The position numbers were made by a program, and so were the translations under genes. A DNA stretch of 64,000 nt. Source: Seminavis robusta (taxonomy: Eukaryota; Bacillariophyta; Bacillariophyceae; Naviculales; Naviculaceae). The notes under the pieces were generated by a model. It was given only the letters and a program-made list of their open reading frames with translations, made no database searches and was not told the origin of the DNA. This document shows positions 9,940 to 20,395 of the stretch, piece by piece; within the stretch, counting starts at the first letter, position 1; every line of letters starts with the position of its first letter. The DNA is taken from assembly GCA_903772945.1 (NCBI GenBank), contig CAICTM010000144.1, positions 1-64,000 on the forward strand, in the 5' to 3' direction.

Positions 9940-10655
9940 CATAAATAGTGTACACTAGCTAGTATCAATAAACACAAGCCATGCTTGAGCAAGTGCTTAG
10001 ACAAACAAGCCATATATCATCAAATATCAGGAAACAGAAACCAATCTTGTAGCCATAACACAGCCAATAGGAGGAACGAATCTAGCCACCGGTACCTGGT
10101 AGCGGGATCCATATATAGCAGGTGATGCCAAGTTCGGGTAGCTGTTGGGAGGTATCATCCCGCTATCCTGAGCCTGGGCCGATTCGATCCAATGCATCTG
10201 TGAGGTCAAAACCACCATACCGGCAATCAAGGGCAAGCCACGGCACAGACCCTCTGGGATGGAGAGCTCATGGAGTTGTTTTAGCTCTCAGCATTTGCAC
10301 CAGCTCTGCTACTCAAGCCATAGCTAGACCCAGCTAAGAGCTAATAAGGAGCAAGGAGCTTGTGGGGAAAACAGAAGGAATTTTGAAGGAATTGTTGCCA
10401 ATGGGAGACTTATGAGACTGGCACCCTTTCTCCGTCAGTTCGGTTCTTGACAGTTGTGAAATTCGGTTCCGATTTGATCTCACTGGATTCTTGATCCGTC
10501 CCCTTCTTGTTTCCAAGCATTCGGAAGATTGACGGCTGACGGTTGATAATGACTGTCAATGGACTTCCTCACTCGTCACTTCCTTGATGCCACACTCCAC
10601 ACTGCTTACCTGCTCACTCATTGCAACGCACACATCAGCACAACACAACAACAAT
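9940..10655. other. Intergenic between kinase genes 1 and 2
   Basis: Begins with a CACTAGCTAGTAT palindrome about 15 bases after the stop. No RNA gene or supported coding frame. The last 70 bases are an in-frame upstream extension of kinase 2 that I treat as untranslated. Confidence 0.45.
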
Positions 10656-12119
10656 ATGGCAACCCATCCCAAGACCACACCTATTGCTGTTATGGAAGAG
10701 AAGCAGCCAACGAGGGAGGCTGACATCGAAAACCTCCTCAGACGACTCTTTTGCGTGCGATGGCAAAAGGAAAAGACTCATGGGCATGACAATGGCAAAC
10801 AACCATCCCATGCGAAGGCGCGCAAGAAGTTCGAACACCTAGCCAAAAATCGACGTTCTCATCAGGCGGTTGCTAGGGCCGACGAATTCTGGAACTCTTG
10901 CAACTCTCACTTCCATGCCATTCAATCCGAGTTGCTTCAAGAGGATAAGAGCAGCAGAGACATGTCCAATTCAGCTGTGAGGGCTCTTTCATCCAAACTC
11001 GAGTCCAACGATGCAAAAGTAATCTTCAAAGCAAGTGACTTTCGGCTGCTGAACAAGATTGGCAAAGGTGGCTATGGCTCTGTTTACAAGGCTCTCCACC
11101 AACCAACTGGTCATATCGTGGCACTCAAGCAGCTGGATCGTGACTCCAGCTCTGTGGAGACGCACGATCACCGCATGCTGCCACTGGACTGTGGAGTGGT
11201 CCCGTGCTATGGGACTTTTCGGGCAGCCGCAGCAGCTGAAAACAATGAAACAACAAACATATTGAAAGCAGACCTCAGACACTGGATGGTTCTCAAGCTG
11301 TGCAGTGCTTCTCTCAGAGATAGACTCAGAGCCGAATCTGGACCCCTTCCCAATAAGGAGGCAGCCATGATCCTTCGAAAAGTTGCCAAGACGGTCATGT
11401 ACCTCTATTACACACATGGGATTGTCCACAATGACATTAAGGCAGAAAATATTCTGTTTGATGGGGATGGGCACTCCATTTTGTTGTGTGATTTGGGTGT
11501 GGCACAAAAGTGTCAGCAACAGCAGCAGGAACGGCCTGGAGGAGCATACAGTCACATGGCTCCAGAGAAACTAGCAGCCCGCAAAGGTGCTACTGGTGGA
11601 GCAGCAAGATACCACAATGACGAAAAGATTGATGTTTGGTCGATGGGTGTGCTGCTTCATGAAATGGTGTTTCGTGCTCATCCATTCGAAGAATTCAAGG
11701 ATGTCGCCAACTGCCCCACCATCCACGGAGAAGATGACGACTCGACAAAACTGGACAGGCTGATGCAAGCCTACAATACGCTCTCGCTTCCCAAGCAATG
11801 CAACACAGGTGCAGACGGACTACTGTTAAAGGACATGCTTCAGTCGCTTCTTGCAGTTCAGCCCAATGAGCGCACATCATTGACCAGCCTTGTGGATCAT
11901 CCTTGGATGAAACGTCATGGAACGTTGGGTGACCGCGCAGTCATCAAGGTGCAATCTGGGTTATCCGCCATCAACAACCTCATCCAGAGGTGCAACCCAA
12001 AGGGCAGTTGTGCCGCCATGGCTGGCAAGAAACAACTCGAGGCCAAAGTGGCGCCATCCTGTATGGCCAGTGCGAATACCTGGGCCAGTTTTTCATCGCA
12101 GTCAACAAGCATTCATTGA
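10656..12119 (+). CDS. Non-RD Ser/Thr-type protein kinase, paralogue 2
   Basis: A 487-residue tandem paralogue of the upstream kinase in the same orientation. It has the shared N-terminal region (IENLLRRLFCVRWQ; FWNSCNSHFHAIQ), then glycine loop GKGGYG (about 136), VALK, VVPCYGTF, catalytic loop HNDIKAEN (about 258), DLG (about 279), APEKL, and DVWSMGVLLHEM. Catalytic Lys/Asp/Asn are present; Arg before the catalytic Asp is replaced by Asn. The Lys-to-Glu interval has the same length as in paralogue 1, so the short alphaC region belongs to the family and is not an accident. The start at 10656 follows a CAACAACA-rich leader; the frame is open to 10584. Function is unknown. Confidence 0.85.
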   Translation: MATHPKTTPIAVMEEKQPTREADIENLLRRLFCVRWQKEKTHGHDNGKQPSHAKARKKFEHLAKNRRSHQAVARADEFWNSCNSHFHAIQSELLQEDKSSRDMSNSAVRALSSKLESNDAKVIFKASDFRLLNKIGKGGYGSVYKALHQPTGHIVALKQLDRDSSSVETHDHRMLPLDCGVVPCYGTFRAAAAAENNETTNILKADLRHWMVLKLCSASLRDRLRAESGPLPNKEAAMILRKVAKTVMYLYYTHGIVHNDIKAENILFDGDGHSILLCDLGVAQKCQQQQQERPGGAYSHMAPEKLAARKGATGGAARYHNDEKIDVWSMGVLLHEMVFRAHPFEEFKDVANCPTIHGEDDDSTKLDRLMQAYNTLSLPKQCNTGADGLLLKDMLQSLLAVQPNERTSLTSLVDHPWMKRHGTLGDRAVIKVQSGLSAINNLIQRCNPKGSCAAMAGKKQLEAKVAPSCMASANTWASFSSQSTSIH

Positions 12120-12657
12120 TTCACATGTATCTTTCAAACCTTATTAGCATAGTCAAGTGCCTCATAGAAATACAGCAGCTCATGCACTGGGTTGAACATA
12201 CCGGTAGCCGACCTTGGGATGCGGTTTCAGCCATCGTGGTGGCGCTGCAGTGACGCAATCACCAATGATAGCAACTTGGAAGTTCACCTAGCTGCTTAAC
12301 TCCTAACAAAAACAGTAATAATATATATCTGCTATACACGTACTCTTTACTACCAAAATACAAATACCGTACATATCTTCATCCAGCGAGGGCATTTGCT
12401 TGTAAACTCCTCCAATCATTTGTAGCTGCATCATTGCGCTCAGCTTCTTTCTTCCTTCTTCGTTGTCGCCCGAATGACCGCTACAACAGTATTGTATCCT
12501 GGCTACGCTGTTTGTTGTCGACGGTTGGTTCGCCTTGGGTTTCCTGGTGCTTCAGCCGTGATCTTGTTGTGTTCCCCGTTGGCTATTGTCGTTTCATATT
12601 TTGCTGGACTTCGGATGCGGACTCCTCCAATCGCCCAGCTAGTAATAACTTTTCTCT
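12120..12657. other. Intergenic between convergent genes
   Basis: 3' region shared by kinase 2 and the minus-strand plastid protein. No gene seen; short plus-strand frames here are unconvincing. Confidence 0.45.
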
Positions 12658-14126
12658 TTATTCCTTGGTTTCTTCCTTGTCGTCATTGTTAAAGAATCGA
12701 TCCACAATGTTTTCTTGAATCCACGGTGTGGTCCCCAGGGCCAGTCCAATCCTCAATGGCACGGCGAACCTGGAAAGAGTAATGGCGGACATTTGCATGA
12801 GTTAATAGTTGGATGTCGTCAAGTTAGTCAAACAAGGACTTTTTCATGTTTTGCAAGCGTGCTGTGTATACCTGGCAAAATTGACAAAGGCAAAGGCTTC
12901 GGCACCCAACTTGGCTTGATCGTCGGCATTGGTCAAGTCAGGCCAATGTCCCGTGACTTGTTGATAGCCAACAATGCAAATGGGCACCGAGATGGCCCAA
13001 AAGCCAAACTCCCAGAGGGCATAGGAAACGACACCGGCTGTTCCCGCGTCCTTGATTTGTTGCATCAAGTTTTCTTCCTTTTCTTCTTCTTCCTTTTCCA
13101 CTACGACAGCTTTGGAATCGGTGGCTGGATCCCTTGGAGCCGCTACAAATTCAAAGTCAGTCGTAGTGGTAGCACTACTACTGTCGATGGTGTCAGTAGG
13201 AGTAAGTGCGGCAGCTTGTCTCCCCGAGAGGCGGCGCATGATAGGCTTGGGAATGACCACAGAAATCCGGTCTCTCCAGGTTTTCTATGGATGTCAATTT
13301 TTGTGTGGTTGCCAAGGTCAGAAAATGGAGTCCTGAGCACAGCACAAGTACTACTCTCAAGGAAGGAAGAATCATTACGTACCTTGGGTTCAGTTTCCTC
13401 CACTGCAACAACAGCTACGGCTGTTTCTTCCGTTTCTACAACTTTTTCTTCTTCTTCTGCTACTGCAACCACAGAAGGTGGCACGGATGCCTCATCATTC
13501 ATCATGCTTTCAACGTCCATTTCGGGAACCACAGGCGCCGACAACAACCAACTGTCATCTCCCTGCATGGCCTTTTTCTCCAATCTTACAACAGTCGGAA
13601 TTCCAAACTTGTTGGGACGCACAGGCATGTCCGCAATCGTTTCCAACACGGCCACCAGCGCTTGGCGTCGCGATGGACTGGCCATGTTGAGAATCCGACG
13701 CAGCGATGCCCACCGTGCGCGTTTGGATGTTCGTGCCATGCGTCGAGAAGTGGTCCAAAAGGGGAGTGTGGCATCGGGACCACTTTGCAAGAGACTGTCC
13801 AAAAAGGCATCCTTCTTGTCGTCCAGACTCTTGATGTGGTCCAACAAGACAGTGGCGGCCTCTCCATTGTCCGTAATGGCATCCAGCAAGAGGAGGGCGT
13901 ACGGGTCATCTTCTTCTTTTTCTGTATCGGTCGTCACTGCTTCCGTCTCGGTGTCCAAGGTGGCGGCACTCAAGGTAGTCACGGCAGGCTGGGTCGATGA
14001 CAAGTATAAGGGAGCCACAAAGGAGGATGCCTTGGAAGACAGCTGCACAGATTGGAAAGCAGATACATCCCCAGGCAGATTGCTAACCACACTCAACAGG
14101 ACAAGAGCAGAAATGGAAAACCTCAT
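12658..14126 (-). CDS. Plastid-targeted DUF1279/FAM210-like membrane protein (3 exons)
   Basis: Exons in gene order: 14126-13383, 13284-12872 and 12769-12658. Introns have GT/AG ends and the joined frame (423 codons, 422 residues) closes exactly. The signal segment ends VSAF followed by a Ser-rich stretch, a diatom plastid presequence. The middle part (about residues 65-185) is helical and charged. It is followed by a low-complexity acidic linker and a C-terminal membrane domain from about residue 321 (QIKDAGTAGVVSYALWEF ... VPLRIGLALGTTPW), which matches the pattern of the DUF1279 (FAM210-type) family: a Tyr/Gly start, two hydrophobic helices and a PLRI-like second helix. Plant and algal plastids carry such proteins; their biochemical role is not settled. 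An in-frame upstream extension to 14294 is ignored because the signal peptide begins at 14126. Confidence 0.7.
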
Positions 14127-14990
14127 CTTTTCTTTTTTCTTGTTCTTCTTTTTACCACAGAACCAATGACCTGGAATTATCAAAAGGCTAGCTAGATAGA
14201 CAGATAGCTGTTTTGGAGTTTTGGTTGCAATAGATATATACAGCACGAAGCATGCAGGAAGGGCCAAGCAAGCACAACCAAAGCTAAGGAGCAAAGGTCC
14301 TTCTTTTTCTTTTTGTGGCCACTTTGCTGCAGAACAAAACTGAAGAAAGGTTTTGGCAACAGTGTCTCTCTTCGGTAGACTACCGGCACCAGTACAGCCC
14401 TGTGTCTCTCGACCTGGATGCCTTGCCTGTCAAGGAAACAGAAAACAAACGATAGTTTCTTCTGTCCATGGATCTTCATTGGTTGTTCTGTTGAAGTTTC
14501 CCACCAATCAGCGTCCACGCACTTGGTGATGTCATACCTTCTGTCACGTCATGCGAGTGAATTGGTGTAGTCGAGTCGAGTCACAGTCTTGTGTGAATAA
14601 ACGTAGAGTTAAAGATAACATCACAGGATCTGACTCGACTCGTGACTCGGAATGATCCTGGTAGTAAGTAGTACAGTCGTACCGGTACCGGAGTAAAGGT
14701 GTTGGTACCGGTACGCGTTGGGGGTAGAGTGTCACTCTACTACTAGCTAGTAGTATCTTCTATCTTTGGAGCGATTATGCTTCGGATTGCCAACTGCAGC
14801 AGGGCGAAAGGGGTAGAAGGCAGTAATGTGATTGGCTAATCAACCTATGACATCAGCAAATGCGTCAGGAAAGATTCAAATATACTTAACGTACCATTTA
14901 TAGTTATTACGGATACAGTGTGCTATCAAGTTCGAAATTTCGTGTTTCTGTTTTCGCGAAAGAAGGATTCCATCGCGAAATCGAAGACAA
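14127..14990. other. Intergenic
   Basis: Carries runs of GAGTCGAGTCA-like repeats (14560-14650) and a cluster of ACCGGTACC palindromes (14680-14712), then CTAGCTAG (14741-14750). No gene seen. Confidence 0.4.
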
Positions 14991-17880
14991 TGACATCCTG
15001 CGCTCACTCGACAGTCATTAACTCGGCCAAAAAGCCAGTAGCAGCAGCAGCAGAAGAGAGCATCATGGAGCCACCAACAGCAGCAGGAGCTACCACTCAC
15101 AATGGAGGAATGGGCTGCCAAAGTCAACAGAGGAACTCGCAACAGAAGAGAGCCTACCAACTGGCTGCCAACAACAACAACAACAGATCAAGAGAGCCAG
15201 AGAAGAGGACCCCAAACAACGCTGGGAGGAGGGTAGCAGAAGTCTTTGATCCACTCAGAAGTGTGTCATCTGTAAGGCCAGACATCTTGGTTTCAGAGTC
15301 CCAAAAAGATCACACCACATTCTCTGTATTAAGAATACAGTAACAAGAGGAAGAGGAGATTTGAATGAGCTGACAATGGAAACTATCAGAGAGAGCAGAA
15401 GACTTACAAGGCACTTCAGTGCTCCTCTTCCATGAATGAGAGAGGAAGCTGGAAGCATTCACAAGAGAGATGGAGATGCCTTCTTCACTGCTAGAACGAA
15501 CACAGCCAAACCAAACCAGAGCCGGCAACAGAAGAATCCACAACCAAACAACTCCAGTAGCTCTTTGTCAAAAGGTAACCACTCTTGTAAAGATCTGCCT
15601 TTGTGGAACAGCACAAGACCAAGGAGCACCACTGGCAATGCTAGCAATGGCACAAGTAGTGTCAGAATCCATTATTCGGCCTAAGAATCAGGAGCTATTA
15701 GACAACACTTCCAAGGACTCACCATGACAGTTCCTCCACAGAGGAGAATTCAAATCTCCACACTACCACTCCATTGTTGGCCAGAAACTACTCCTTGTGG
15801 ACTGGATCGATGTGGAATTACTGTACCTTGTCCCGATGGAAGATGCTCTGGCCAACTCAAAAATGCGAGGTACAACTGGTCCAAGAACAAGACCTTGTCC
15901 CTATCTTTGGCATCACTGGTCCTCCTTCTTGTGTATAGTCATGTCCATGGTTTGTGGAAGCTGCAACAGAAGATTCGATGCCAACTCTGCAGAAGTGCTG
16001 GTCTCGATCCCAGACCATGCTTCATTGCTCTATCCAGTGGAGTCCAAGTATGCTCTACCTAACAAGGCTTTCATTTGGAGCGAACAGCAACAGAAGTATT
16101 TCGATTCTATCATGTTGACCTATGGAAATGGAGACCTATGCAGCCGACTCATCTACAATGCAATCAACAGAGAGTATCTTAGAGCCATGATGTCTTACTC
16201 TCATACTGGCAAGGAGGCGACACTGATCCTGATCCCTTCCTTCAAAAGGATGGCACTTACATCAGACAGTTTCCTCCTCTTGGTGACACCATCCGTGACA
16301 TCTATGATGCTGCTTGTGCTTCAAACAGGAATGCGTGGAGATCAGTGAAACCAAAGGCACACAAGAGAGATCCAAAGTGTCAGTTGCAACAAAGGAATCT
16401 TCTGCCAAGACCATACCTTTCAGGTGGTGAAGAACTACTCCAAGAGTCTTGGTGCTGCTGCTGTTTGGGATGCTGCTACTGAGACTGGAGAGATTGCTTC
16501 AGCAGTTCTCGTTCCTACCACCAAGACCATTCACTTCTCCCATGCTGCCATGCAGCTAGCAAGGAGGACACACTTCAATCCAGCTGCTATGTACAGTGAC
16601 ACCTGGCCCCACAAGGATGACTACTGGGAGTTACTCTTTCCAGGTATTGAGGGAAGACTTGGCTGTTTCATTATGAGAAGAGGATCCTGTCAACTTTGAG
16701 GAAGGGTCACGTTGATTACTTTCAAGCACTGACAGACCTCTTGGATTGCTTGTATGAGTACTCACCAGATGACTATGAGAAGGTCCTCCATGCATTGAAA
16801 CATGGCCTCTTGTCCTCAATGGCAAGCACTACTCCATGCAGAGATCTCCGACATGCAAGCCTCCAAGGTCTTCAGAGCTCGGTACTCCAAGTATCTAAGG
16901 AAGCAGATGAGGTCACCAGAGAACAATGAGGCAGAGGTTGCAGCATGGTTCTGCAGGTACAAGGTGACAGCCAGTGATGGTTGCCAGCCAGGAAAGGGCG
17001 ACTGGATCCAGCCAAGAACATACCTTGTTCACTTCTGATACCAGCCAGCAGTAGAGAACTGTGTTGACAAAGCGGCTCACTTGGCTGTCCCCTGGCACTG
17101 GAAGACTTGTATGACACATCCTACCATCACCCAATTCCAAGCACAGCTCCCAGAGTACCTATCAAGGAGAGGAGAACCAAGTTAGAAGCGTTCCATGACA
17201 AGTTTGCCCATTTTGGCAATGGTGGAATGAGAAAAGCCTTGCTGATGCACTCAACTTGGCTGGAACTGCAAGATACAACCTCAAGATTAGACACAGAGAG
17301 CCTTCCTGTCAAGAATCAGTGTGGCAGAGAGGAGGTCAATTCCAGCCGGATGGGAAAAGGTTGTACCTTACTGGAATCATTCAGAGTTGGCTTACCTCAA
17401 TGACAGCAGAGGCTGTTGGTCTAACAGCAATTTCCAATGCAGAGCCACTGCACAGGATAATGGAGAGAGTTTCTTTTCAGAGTTCATTGTTGCATTCAAA
17501 CCACGCGGCAGAAGTATGCTCCAAATGATTGTTGTCTTTGTGCAGCTTGCACTGGAGCACCACCGAGTCCACCAGCAATCGAGGCACCAATCCACGCAAT
17601 CGATTCACCGACTGCAAAGCAATGTTCCACCGCCGCCACCACCACCACGCCAACCACCCACCACCACTTCCACCACCTGCAGTGCCACAAACAGAAATGT
17701 TTATGTTGGTAATTGATTCTATACCAGCAACAACAACAAATTCAAATGATGCAACTTGCCATGCAAATGCGGCAATTCCAACCCATACTGCCATTCCTTT
17801 CCAGCCACCTCCTCCACCGAATGTGCTGTCAGAGATACTGCAGTGGTTGACCAACAGGAGAGGAAGACCACCCATGATCA
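14991..17880 (+). pseudogene. Frameshifted DUF6729/transposase-like gene relic
   Basis: Protein-like segments follow each other in changing frames: a Ser/Asn-rich start (from 14991); a zinc-binding segment VPCPDGRCSG (about 15820), then VCGSCNRRFDANSAEVL (about 15945, next frame) and YGNGDLCSRLIYNAINREYL; then KNYSKSLGAAAVWDAATETGE and MYSDTWPHKDDYWELLF (16427-16650, another frame). Later frames give VDYFQALTDLLDCLYEY, KTKLEAFHDKFAHFGNGGMRK and a Cys-rich, Pro/Gln-rich tail. The Cys pattern and YPV...YALPN context resemble DUF6729 proteins that are abundant in diatoms. The DHTF ... YSD arrangement is reminiscent of a DDE-type nuclease core, which is inference. Several frameshifts and stops make it non-functional. 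Confidence 0.55.
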
Positions 17881-17930
17881 ATTGCCAATCTAGATTGACT
17901 GGATACTCTGCATAAAATAAGATAAGAAGT

Positions 17931-18719
17931 ATTAGATGTGACAAATTCGTTTCTAATGTAGCCATTAACTTACATTCAAGGTCCTGGTTGGTTGTTAGGC
18001 TGTCTCCATACTCTAGAGTGTCAAAGTCTTCAAAGCAATCTTGAACAAATCTCTCACTCATGGAAACAAAGCTACCAAAGAAAGTTTTGTTGTTGTAGTC
18101 ATACCAATGGATAAGATACTCATTCCAAGCTTGCACAATCTCTTGTCCTTCATTCGAGTAGAAGTCATACTGCTCTCAGCCTCATAAGCCTCTCCCTCCC
18201 AACCAATAGTGCACTCAATGAAGATGTCTTCCTCTCACAGGCATCTGGTCCCAACAACATTTCATAAAGGGTGGAGAGAACATGCTTGTACCATTTTGGA
18301 CCGACACTCTTCTGAAGACCCCCGGACTCAAACATGTAATCCATTATTATTGTCATGTCAGGAGGAAGAGGCTTGCATGCTCCTTGCAACATCATCTCCT
18401 CAAGAATGGTCACTTCCATGGTTGCTGTTGGCAAACAGAAGTTCTCCTCCTCCTCACTGTTGTACCCACAAATGACATACTTGCAGGTGAATCCATTCCT
18501 TGTGACCCTCAACTCATTGAATGGGTATTCCTTGACACTTAGCAGCCACTGTGAGAAGACCGGTGTAATTGCGATCCTTATTGTCCAGTTGTTGTTTGTG
18601 GTAGTCGGTCGGTAGTGGTATCGGTAGAGGAAGACCGTAGAGGAAGAAGCGTCGGTAGAGGAAGTAGTAGTTGTTGTTGTTGCCAAGAGTCTTGCCCCTA
18701 CCCATGTAGGCGCTGACTT
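17931..18719 (-). pseudogene. Interrupted gene of unknown family
   Basis: Three protein-like segments in successive frames on the minus strand: one from 18719 to about 18235 (VKEYPFNELRVTRNGF ... LYEMLLGPDAC), one from about 18230 to 18175 (EEDIFIECTIGWEGEAYE), and one from about 18175 to 17972 (YSNEGQEIVQAWNEYLIHW ... NQDLEC). A GTAAGT donor follows near 17971. Cys and acidic residues are frequent, but no domain is recognised. The two frame changes are not at splice-like sites, so this is either a pseudogene or contains sequencing errors. Further minus-strand open frame below 17930 lies opposite the transposase-like relic and looks like a shadow. Confidence 0.35.
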
Positions 18720-18875
18720 CAAGACAATATAGCGGAGCAGTAGTGGTAGTCGGTCGGTAGTGGTATCGGTAGAGGAAGGAGCGTCGGTGGACTGAGCGGA
18801 CTGAGCGTCGGTAGTGGACTTCAGGAGCGTCGGTAGTGGAAGGATAGAAGGACGACGTTAGTGGAAGGATAGAAC
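18600..18875. repeat. Minisatellite of CGGTAGTGG / CGGTAGAGGAAG units
   Basis: A composite unit near TCGGTCGGTAGTGGTATCGG occurs twice (about 18605 and 18750). It is interspersed with shorter AGCGTCGGTAGTGGA and GGAAGGATAGAA units. It overlaps the 5' end of the interrupted minus-strand gene. Confidence 0.65.
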
Positions 18876-18899
18876 GATTAATAGCATGCCATTGTCGCC

Positions 18900-18954
<55 letters not shown>
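18900..18954. repeat. (CAA)n microsatellite
   Basis: About 18 nearly perfect CAA units, followed by degenerate CAA/CGA units. Frames reading it as poly-Asn or poly-Val are artefacts. Confidence 0.9.
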
Positions 18955-18964
<10 letters not shown>

Positions 18965-20395
18965 CCGACAACACTCACCAGCGACTGCGCTTTCAACAGT
19001 GGTATCAAACAAACAGGGATTTGAATTTATGGGAGGGAATTTATGGGAGGGTTTGGTTCGAGCGAAGGATTGGGGATCCGTTATATCCGTTGCATCCATT
19101 TGAATTGAGAGACAGTGTGAGACCAAATAGTTCGCGAGCCGTTGTGATGCATTTGCTGACACTTACACTGTTCTTCAGACACATGAGACTTAGGTGTCAG
19201 GGGCGATGACCATAGTCATTGCCATATCCCCCTATCATTGGTATCCCCTACCAGTGCCGCACGATGCCCTGCCGACTCTCAAATTCGGAATTGGGAATCC
19301 AACGGATAACCCTCTCCCTCTCCTTTTTCTTTTCCCCTCCCCCGCGCTGCTGCCTAACCCCCCCATAATCTCTGCAGCGGAGGTTTCCTTCCAGCAGGCA
19401 AGAAGGCATTGGAAGTTGTGAGCACCGGGCCCACGAGGGCTCAGCAGTTGACGTTGCCTTAGGTAGCGCTTTTTCTCTGAACACCAATGCGAAGAAATCA
19501 CAGGGGATTCAAGTACGCACCAACTGCCTGGTTGGTAGCTAGCTACGATCTTGCTTTGTATTGTCTCCAGCTTTTACGAACAGTGCCATGCACCTGTGAA
19601 TGCATGCCCGAAGGAAAGATCTCGTCTTCAAGAATCCAAGCAAAGCCAGATCCCAGATCGCTCGGCTAGTACTGTAGTACCTAGCTACCTGGCTGCACTA
19701 CAGTACCACTCGATCCCTTGATTTGGATCGACTCAAATCCAAAGATAGATTTCGGATCAACCATGAACCGAAGATCCGCCGAAAGTCTAGCTAGATCTCT
19801 ATCCTGGTGGCTTCGATCCATGTATGTATGTATGTGCCGGATCACAACTGCCTTCAGCGACCAGTAAAAGGAAGCAGGTGGCTAATCTGTGACCAGGTCT
19901 AGCTAGTTTTGGCTCTCTAACAAAACTGTCAGGCTGTCGGATCAACCGCTGAGACCCAACTGGGAAGCGTCATGAACAGGAGCAATGCTGCCGCATCCCT
20001 CGAGGGAACGGGGAGGGATCGGTGAAGGAACGAAGGAGCAAAGGATACTGGATCCAAGCAGATCTTGGAGCGTGACAGCGTGACAATCCTTCGACTTCCG
20101 CGAGCTTCCCCGGCTAATATGGTGGCTTAGCAAGGTGTCACGCTTTTAGAATTCTACCGTATTTCAATAAAATCAAAGGGAAGGGAGCAACAACGCACGC
20201 AAGGATACTGTACCCAACCACAAAGTTCCAGTCACATCTTGCGAAGAGAACAGCTTTTAGCACAGAAAAAAACACAGAAACCAATTTATTTGGTCACAAA
20301 TTCCGCAGCCGAATTTGATCAAGTTGTCAAGGCATCCACAAAAGAAGAACCCCACAATTACCAAGGCATCCACCAAAGAAGTACACTATAAAACT
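18955..20395. other. Gene-poor region upstream of kinase 3
   Basis: Includes a duplicated TTTATGGGAGGG motif (about 19026-19053), a TATG repeat (about 19820) and AGCTAGCTA tracts. No coding frame here is convincing. The final 80 bases are an in-frame leader to the third kinase with a repeated AAGGCATCCAC(A/C)AAAGAA motif. Confidence 0.4.

Noticed and set aside
12844-13260. Minus-strand 138-residue frame as a separate gene
   Set aside because: It is the middle exon of the plastid DUF1279-like gene; splice sites and frame join it to the flanking exons, and its first codon is GTG, not ATG.
14991-15343. A separate small gene (141 residues from 14918)
   Set aside because: Its Asn/Ala/Ser-rich content and position fit the 5' end of the frameshifted DUF6729-like relic, and it has no independent features.
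17477-17930. Continuation of a minus-strand hydrophobic frame (Gly/Trp-rich)
   Set aside because: It is opposite the Pro/Gln-rich tail of the transposase-like relic; the hydrophobicity comes from the complement of CCACCA-type repeats.
18514-19008. Minus-strand frame with a long poly-Val stretch, and matching poly-Asn/poly-Cys frames
   Set aside because: All are translations of the CAA microsatellite and nearby minisatellite.
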